A stretch of 19,541 bases of DNA from Micavibrio_B sp044238965 (GTDB lineage: Bacteria > Pseudomonadota > Alphaproteobacteria > Micavibrionales > Micavibrionaceae): contig JBIICJ010000032.1 in NCBI GenBank assembly GCA_044238965.1, forward strand, positions 1 through 19,541, written 5' to 3'. The translations under genes and the position numbers were made by a program. Positions within the stretch are counted from its first letter, which is position 1, and the number at the start of each line of letters is the position of its first letter. Below the pieces are notes generated by a model. It was not told the DNA's origin, ran no database searches, and saw only the letters and a program-made list of their open reading frames with translations. This document shows, in pieces, positions 16,075-19,541 of the stretch.

Positions 16075-16336
16075 AATATTGACGAAATTGATATTAAAAA
16101 CACAAAAGCTAAAAAATTATATATATTTCAATTAGTTGTTTTGAATATTTGATTTTTAAAATAATATAAAAAACATCCCAACATTACGCCCCCACCCTTA
16201 AGCAATTCCCATTTTTAATTTTCATAAAAATATAACGAAATTGCCCAATCCTTAACTCGCCATTAACAATTACATAATATTATGATCGTAACAAACAAAA
16301 TGTTCACAAGAACAAAACAAAAATTAGGGTGTAAAT
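16075..16336 (+). other. AT-rich intergenic region before the three-gene group, with a weak candidate promoter
   Basis: No gene is supported in these 262 bases, which are strongly AT-rich. A possible promoter is TTAACT at 16252-16257 with TAATAT at 16275-16280 (17-base spacer). It lies inside a stretch that includes the perfect palindrome ATAATATTAT (16274-16283). A 7-bp AT-only hairpin (ATTTTTA/TAAAAAT, 16211-16231) is too weak to call a terminator. The leader before the next ATG is AGGGTGTAAAT (16326-16336). Confidence 0.4.
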
Positions 16337-17479
16337 ATGTCATTATGGAGCAGAGCATTAGATGCAGGAACCTCTTTAGTTAGAGCTGTTGCTCCTGCCG
16401 TTATTCCAGGCGCCGCCGTGGTTGCTCTCGCTCGCTCATCCCGTACAGCAGGTATCGCTATTGGTAGTGGTGTTGAAGGCGTTGTTGGCGGCGCAGCGGG
16501 TTTATTTGGCTCTGGTGCTCAAAGTTGGGCGGAACGCCATACACGAAATGGTATGAGTGCCCTCACAGGGATTGATTTAAATAATTTATCAAAAGACGAA
16601 CAAAGATTGGCTGATGGTAGTCGTACGGTAGGCAATGTTGCGGGTATTGGCGCTACACTCTTTATTCCTGGTGGTATTGCTGTACGAGGCGCAGGCCTTG
16701 CTTTGCGCGGTGTCGAAGCCGCATCTGTATTAGCGCGCGCGCCTGGCGCCGCAAGAGCTGCTGGTTTTTTAGCCGAAAGCGTTGCCCGCGTAAATCCATT
16801 ACTAACAAATGCATTAACACGAACAATTGGTTTTATTCCCGGCATCAATGCAACTGGACGTATCGCAGTTGGTGCTGGTGTTTTGGGACGTGAACTTCTC
16901 TTAGGTGAAATGGATAATAGAATTTTCAATCCACTATTTCCGTCTTCATCTCCCTCGACTCGCCCAGGTACATTACGTGCAAGTTTTGGTGGTGGTGCTA
17001 GTGCAATTATCCCCTCGGCTCATGCCGCAGATGGAGGCCCAAATATTACAACTGGTGGCGCTAATGCCCAAGGAACATCAACACAAAATAGTGTCACAGA
17101 AATATTTACAGCCGCAGCCGCCGATGGTTACGTATCAAACGAAGATATTGCACAACTAAGACAAACCACCGCAGCCATCAGAGTCGCAGAATTATCCGAT
17201 GCTGATCGCACGACCTTGGCACAAGAAGCCGCAAACATCATTCGTGATTTTGAAAGAAACCCACCCCATTGGACAGACGCACGCACGGCGCACTTACAAA
17301 CCGTACTGAATGCTTTAGGGTATGAAAACAGCGAAATTGATGCCATCTACGGAAATGATACAAAAGAAATGGTGAAACAATTTAAACTTGATCATCGCAC
17401 ATTATTTGATGCCCCTGCCCCAACAGGCGCGGGCACCAGAAATACATCAGCGCCAGAGCCAGCTATGCAACCCGCATAA
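16337..17479 (+). CDS. Unrecognised protein with Gly/Ala-rich hydrophobic segments and a C-terminal peptidoglycan-binding-like module
   Basis: I do not recognise the whole 380-residue protein. Residues 1-200 hold several Gly/Ala/Val-rich hydrophobic stretches (VAPAVIPGAAVVALA; IGSGVEGVVGGAAGLFGSG; VAGIGATLFIPGGIAV; TGRIAVGAGVLGREL), in the style of glycine-zipper or membrane-inserting segments. There is no classic signal peptide. A low-complexity Ser/Gly/Thr linker covers about 200-255. A helical domain from about 255 to 310 contains AAAADGYVSNEDIAQLRQ, faintly like TerB-type helices. Residues 318-355 (LQTVLNALGYENSEIDAIYG, then MVKQFKLDH) match the pattern of the PG_binding_1 fold. The tail is Pro/Ala-rich. 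It is the first of three genes with a shared leader. A cell-wall-associated structural or effector protein fits, but this is inference. Confidence 0.75.
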   Translation: MSLWSRALDAGTSLVRAVAPAVIPGAAVVALARSSRTAGIAIGSGVEGVVGGAAGLFGSGAQSWAERHTRNGMSALTGIDLNNLSKDEQRLADGSRTVGNVAGIGATLFIPGGIAVRGAGLALRGVEAASVLARAPGAARAAGFLAESVARVNPLLTNALTRTIGFIPGINATGRIAVGAGVLGRELLLGEMDNRIFNPLFPSSSPSTRPGTLRASFGGGASAIIPSAHAADGGPNITTGGANAQGTSTQNSVTEIFTAAAADGYVSNEDIAQLRQTTAAIRVAELSDADRTTLAQEAANIIRDFERNPPHWTDARTAHLQTVLNALGYENSEIDAIYGNDTKEMVKQFKLDHRTLFDAPAPTGAGTRNTSAPEPAMQPA

Positions 17480-17538
17480 AAGCTTGGCAAAAAGAGGAAT
17501 TTTTGATAAGATAAACGAAATAAAGTAGCAAAATACAA

Positions 17539-17567
17539 TTGACATAACAAGAAAAAAATAAGATAAT
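17539..17567 (+). promoter_or_regulatory. Near-consensus sigma-70 promoter for the second gene of the group
   Basis: TTGACA (17539-17544) and GATAAT (17562-17567, five of six -10 bases) are separated by exactly 17 bases, about 38 bases before the ATG at 17605. It suggests that the second gene can be transcribed on its own. Confidence 0.6.
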
Positions 17568-17604
17568 AGGGTAACAATTAAAAAGAAAGTAATAGAGGTG
17601 TGAA

Positions 17605-18540
17605 ATGGCAGGATTATTTGGAAGATTGGGTGATGCATGGAATATGGTGAGGGGCACAGCACACTCAGCCCCCGTTGCACGAAATTCCGTTGATGCACTC
17701 GATGCTCGATTAGCGCAAGCAAATGGTGTTCTAGAACGTGGAATTAGACGTGCGGGCGAAGCTCTTGATGATGCACGCGATGCTTACAGAGCTTCCCGTC
17801 GAGAAACATTGAGCCATATACGTGAAGAGCGTGCGGCTCACCGCGCGGCTGGTCACGCAGACCATCCCCCCACACGCGAAGAGCGGATTAGAGAATTAGT
17901 AGAAACGCGCAGAGGCTATAGGACAGCACAAGCAGAACATGCAACAACAACGCGTGGCTTAAGAGAAAGTCACCGTTCAATCGAATCGTCAATTGATTCT
18001 CAAATTTTGCGATCTGCGGAAACAGGTCACTCACAATCTTTCCTCAGACGCAATTGGGGTAAAGCTACGATCGCAACACTTGGTGCAGGTGCAATGGCAT
18101 TGAGTTCGTTAGGCTCGATTAGAGTTGAAAACCTTCCATGGCTTGCGAGAATTGCAGTCAGTGGCGTGGGGAATCTAGGAGGAAGAGCAGAATTAACTGG
18201 TATTCAGGATATTATGTTTAATCAAATGATGGTCAATAACGATGCGGGGAAGACCAGAACAGCAGAGGTGTTAGGTGCCGTATTTGGCGATGCTGATCCA
18301 ACACTTATTAGAGATCCAAACTATCTAAATCTTTTACGGGAAAATGGTTTTCAGGGTGGATCACCAGACCAGCAAACTGTAGCATCTTTATACATAAATG
18401 ATGTTATTGCTCGAAACACAGCAAACCAAACAGATAATGCGGCAAGACGAATGCAAGAAGCTGGCGCACAATTCGACCAAAGCATTGTCGATCGCTATAG
18501 CCAACCTGCTGCTCCTGCAGCAGCGCCGCCTGCCCCATAA
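17605..18540 (+). CDS. Unrecognised coiled-coil / membrane protein (second of the three-gene group)
   Basis: I do not recognise this 311-residue protein. Residues 25-135 are highly charged and helical (SVDALDARLAQANGVL, AGEALDDARDAYRASRRE, EERIRELVETRRGYRTAQAE), consistent with a long coiled coil. A basic patch (SFLRRNWGK) leads into a hydrophobic stretch at about 152-168 (ATIATLGAGAMALSSLG), a possible single membrane segment or hairpin, and then VENLPWLARIAVSGVGNLGG. The part from 195 to 295 is a mixed helical region with many polar residues. The C-terminus is QPAAPAAAPPAP. AGAGGTGTGAA directly before the ATG is a good ribosome-binding site. Arginine codons include many AGA/AGG, unlike the che and purH genes. 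Coiled-coil plus membrane segment would suit a scaffold or a translocator-type protein; no function can be assigned. Confidence 0.72.
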   Translation: MAGLFGRLGDAWNMVRGTAHSAPVARNSVDALDARLAQANGVLERGIRRAGEALDDARDAYRASRRETLSHIREERAAHRAAGHADHPPTREERIRELVETRRGYRTAQAEHATTTRGLRESHRSIESSIDSQILRSAETGHSQSFLRRNWGKATIATLGAGAMALSSLGSIRVENLPWLARIAVSGVGNLGGRAELTGIQDIMFNQMMVNNDAGKTRTAEVLGAVFGDADPTLIRDPNYLNLLRENGFQGGSPDQQTVASLYINDVIARNTANQTDNAARRMQEAGAQFDQSIVDRYSQPAAPAAAPPAP

Positions 18541-18554
18541 TTTATATAAATTTA

Positions 18555-18581
18555 TTGCAGTAGGCTCAGAAATAGTATAAA
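18555..18581 (+). promoter_or_regulatory. Weak candidate promoter before the third gene
   Basis: TTGCAG (18555-18560) and TATAAA (18576-18581) are separated by 15 bases, shorter than ideal. The start would fall about 43 bases before the ATG at 18631. It may be real, or the gene may be read from the promoter of the second gene. Confidence 0.3.
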
Positions 18582-18620
18582 GTGAGTATAAATAAATATA
18601 AAACGGTAAAAAAATAAAAA

Positions 18621-18630
18621 AGGTGTGAAA
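18621..18630 (+). promoter_or_regulatory. Ribosome-binding leader that fixes the start of the third gene
   Basis: AGGTGTGAAA stands directly before the ATG at 18631. The in-frame GTG at 18625 lies inside this leader and is therefore a less likely start. AGGTGTGAA also stands before the second gene (17596-17604), which supports treating it as untranslated leader. Confidence 0.6.
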
Positions 18631-19488
18631 ATGAAATCATTTGAAAACATTGAACTTATGGATCCTAGAACAACCCCTCCTCAAGCTGGTGCTGGAGCAG
18701 GCGTTGCGGGCGATGTTTCTCGAGGCCTAGGTCAAAGCGTTGGTGATGTTGCGCAACAACGTCGTGGCACAGCCGATCAACTTCGTCAAATTGGTGAAAA
18801 AATTGCTGCTGGCGATGTTGATAGTGCAATGCGCCTTGTTCAACAAATTATTGCTATCGAAGCGACTGCTGCAGATCAAAATTTCCGTGCACAATTACAA
18901 TTAGAAACCGTTCAAGGTAGCATTGGGAACATGCTAAAGATCTTTGGTACAATGATCAAAGCATTTGGTGGGGAAGAGCTGGGACAACAACTAATTGATA
19001 TGGCAGACGATCCAAACTTGCGCCTTGATCGTGTAAATCCAGATACTTCTAGAGTTGAAGGTTTAGATACCAATATGGATCCAAGCCTCCAAGGCCATAC
19101 GAGAGAGATTATCAATTCTTCTGGTGCGGCTGCTCGCGGTCAAGCTGCAGAAACACCCCGTGATACTGTAACTCAAGGTGACGGTGCTTATGCCGCGCCG
19201 ACAGACACACCTCGCACTGGCGATGCACCTGCACCTCCCGCTGGTAGTTCCCGAGAAACTAGATCAGTTGCAAGCGGTGAAGCTGGCCCGTCTCCAATTT
19301 CTGAAACAAGGCTAGTTGCTGAATACAGACGACAAAATCCTGGTAAGTCTGAGGCAGAAGCACGTTCTACTCTACATTTGAACGATAGAGGTGACACCTT
19401 AAGTCAAGCAGAAATTTATAGTGTTGGTCGCATTGCTCCCGATGTGGCGCGTGCGATGGGCTTACCTGTTCCAGCACCTACTCCTTAA
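18631..19488 (+). CDS. Unrecognised helical plus disordered protein (third of the three-gene group)
   Basis: I do not recognise this 285-residue protein. A Gly/Ala/Gln-rich start (residues 15-40) is followed by a helical domain at about 43-125 (TADQLRQIGEKIAAGDVDSA, MRLVQQIIAIEATAADQNF, SIGNMLKIFGTMIKAFGGEE, LGQQLIDMADDP), perhaps a four-helix unit. Residues 130-225 are rich in Thr, Pro, Ala, Gly, Asp and probably disordered. A C-terminal segment of about 50 residues is again ordered-looking (LVAEYRRQNPGKSEAEARST, then LSQAEIYSVGRIAPDVARAMG). It ends LPVPAPTP. There is no signal peptide or transmembrane segment. The ATG at 18631 was chosen from the leader. An intrinsic terminator 24 bases after the stop closes the unit. 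The domain order resembles a soluble partner or secreted substrate of the two preceding proteins, but that is inference from position only. Confidence 0.72.
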   Translation: MKSFENIELMDPRTTPPQAGAGAGVAGDVSRGLGQSVGDVAQQRRGTADQLRQIGEKIAAGDVDSAMRLVQQIIAIEATAADQNFRAQLQLETVQGSIGNMLKIFGTMIKAFGGEELGQQLIDMADDPNLRLDRVNPDTSRVEGLDTNMDPSLQGHTREIINSSGAAARGQAAETPRDTVTQGDGAYAAPTDTPRTGDAPAPPAGSSRETRSVASGEAGPSPISETRLVAEYRRQNPGKSEAEARSTLHLNDRGDTLSQAEIYSVGRIAPDVARAMGLPVPAPTP

Positions 19489-19511
19489 GTAATATAAAAA
19501 ACCAAATTCAC

Positions 19512-19541
19512 AAAAACCCCGATCATCGCAGCGGGGTTTTT
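19512..19541 (+). terminator. Strong intrinsic terminator closing the three-gene group
   Basis: AAAAACCCCG (19512-19521) and CGGGGTTTTT (19532-19541) are perfect reverse complements around a 10-base loop, giving a GC-rich core with flanking A- and T-tracts. It should work on the plus strand and, thanks to the A-tract, probably also on the minus strand. The window ends inside or just at the end of the T-tract. Confidence 0.85.

Noticed and set aside
16211..16231. AT-only hairpin ATTTTTA/TAAAAAT after the ankyrin genes
   Set aside because: Seven A-T pairs without GC are too unstable for a terminator and are expected by chance in such AT-rich sequence.
17489..17506. CAAAAA/TTTTTG inverted repeat after the first gene of the group
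   Set aside because: Only one GC pair and no T-tract after the stem, so it is not a convincing terminator.
18539..18552. 14-bp AT palindrome over the stop of the second gene of the group
   Set aside because: It is entirely A/T and overlaps the stop codon by chance composition; no promoter element is centred on it.

Overview
The window reads as an alphaproteobacterial chromosome segment. The clearest signs are the Dcd, MurA, IF-1 and Maf proteins with alphaproteobacterial-style sequences, an infA-maf overlap, and a cheA-cheW-cheY-cheB-cheR operon whose CheA carries a C-terminal receiver. Moderate to low GC, ankyrin proteins and several unrecognised secreted or membrane proteins would suit an uncultured lineage near Micavibrio/Rhodospirillales. 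That placement is inference from sequence style, not a database match.

Layout. 1-4.3 kb (+): the tail of a small basic ORF, dcd, an AT-rich ORFan, murA, an unrecognised helical protein, infA and maf. An intrinsic terminator lies inside the last codons of maf. 4.3-6.9 kb (-): a convergent block with a TpsB-type outer-membrane transporter (FhaC/ShlB family) and, downstream of it, two short exported paralogues with their own strong promoter. 7.1-12.8 kb (+): a complete cytoplasmic chemotaxis signalling set (hybrid CheA, CheW, CheY, CheB, CheR) with no receptor gene in the window. 12.9-14.5 kb (+): purH. 14.5-16.1 kb (+): a consensus-like promoter with an overlapping inverted repeat, driving two translationally coupled ankyrin-type proteins. 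16.3-19.5 kb (+): three consecutive genes that I do not recognise, closed by a strong terminator.

How the genes work together. dcd (dUTP supply), murA (peptidoglycan precursors), infA (translation initiation), maf (nucleotide housekeeping) and purH (IMP synthesis) are core functions. The che block should transduce signals from receptors encoded elsewhere to a motility or other output. The most likely undescribed unit is the last three-gene group. Its proteins combine Gly/Ala-rich hydrophobic segments with a peptidoglycan-binding-like module, a long charged helix plus a membrane segment, and a helical plus disordered protein. They share a ribosome-binding leader, short Pro/Ala-rich C-termini and frequent AGA/AGG arginine codons unlike the core genes. 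The orphan TpsB with two disulphide-capable exported paralogues is a second candidate. No tRNA, rRNA, CRISPR array, transposase or integrase was seen.
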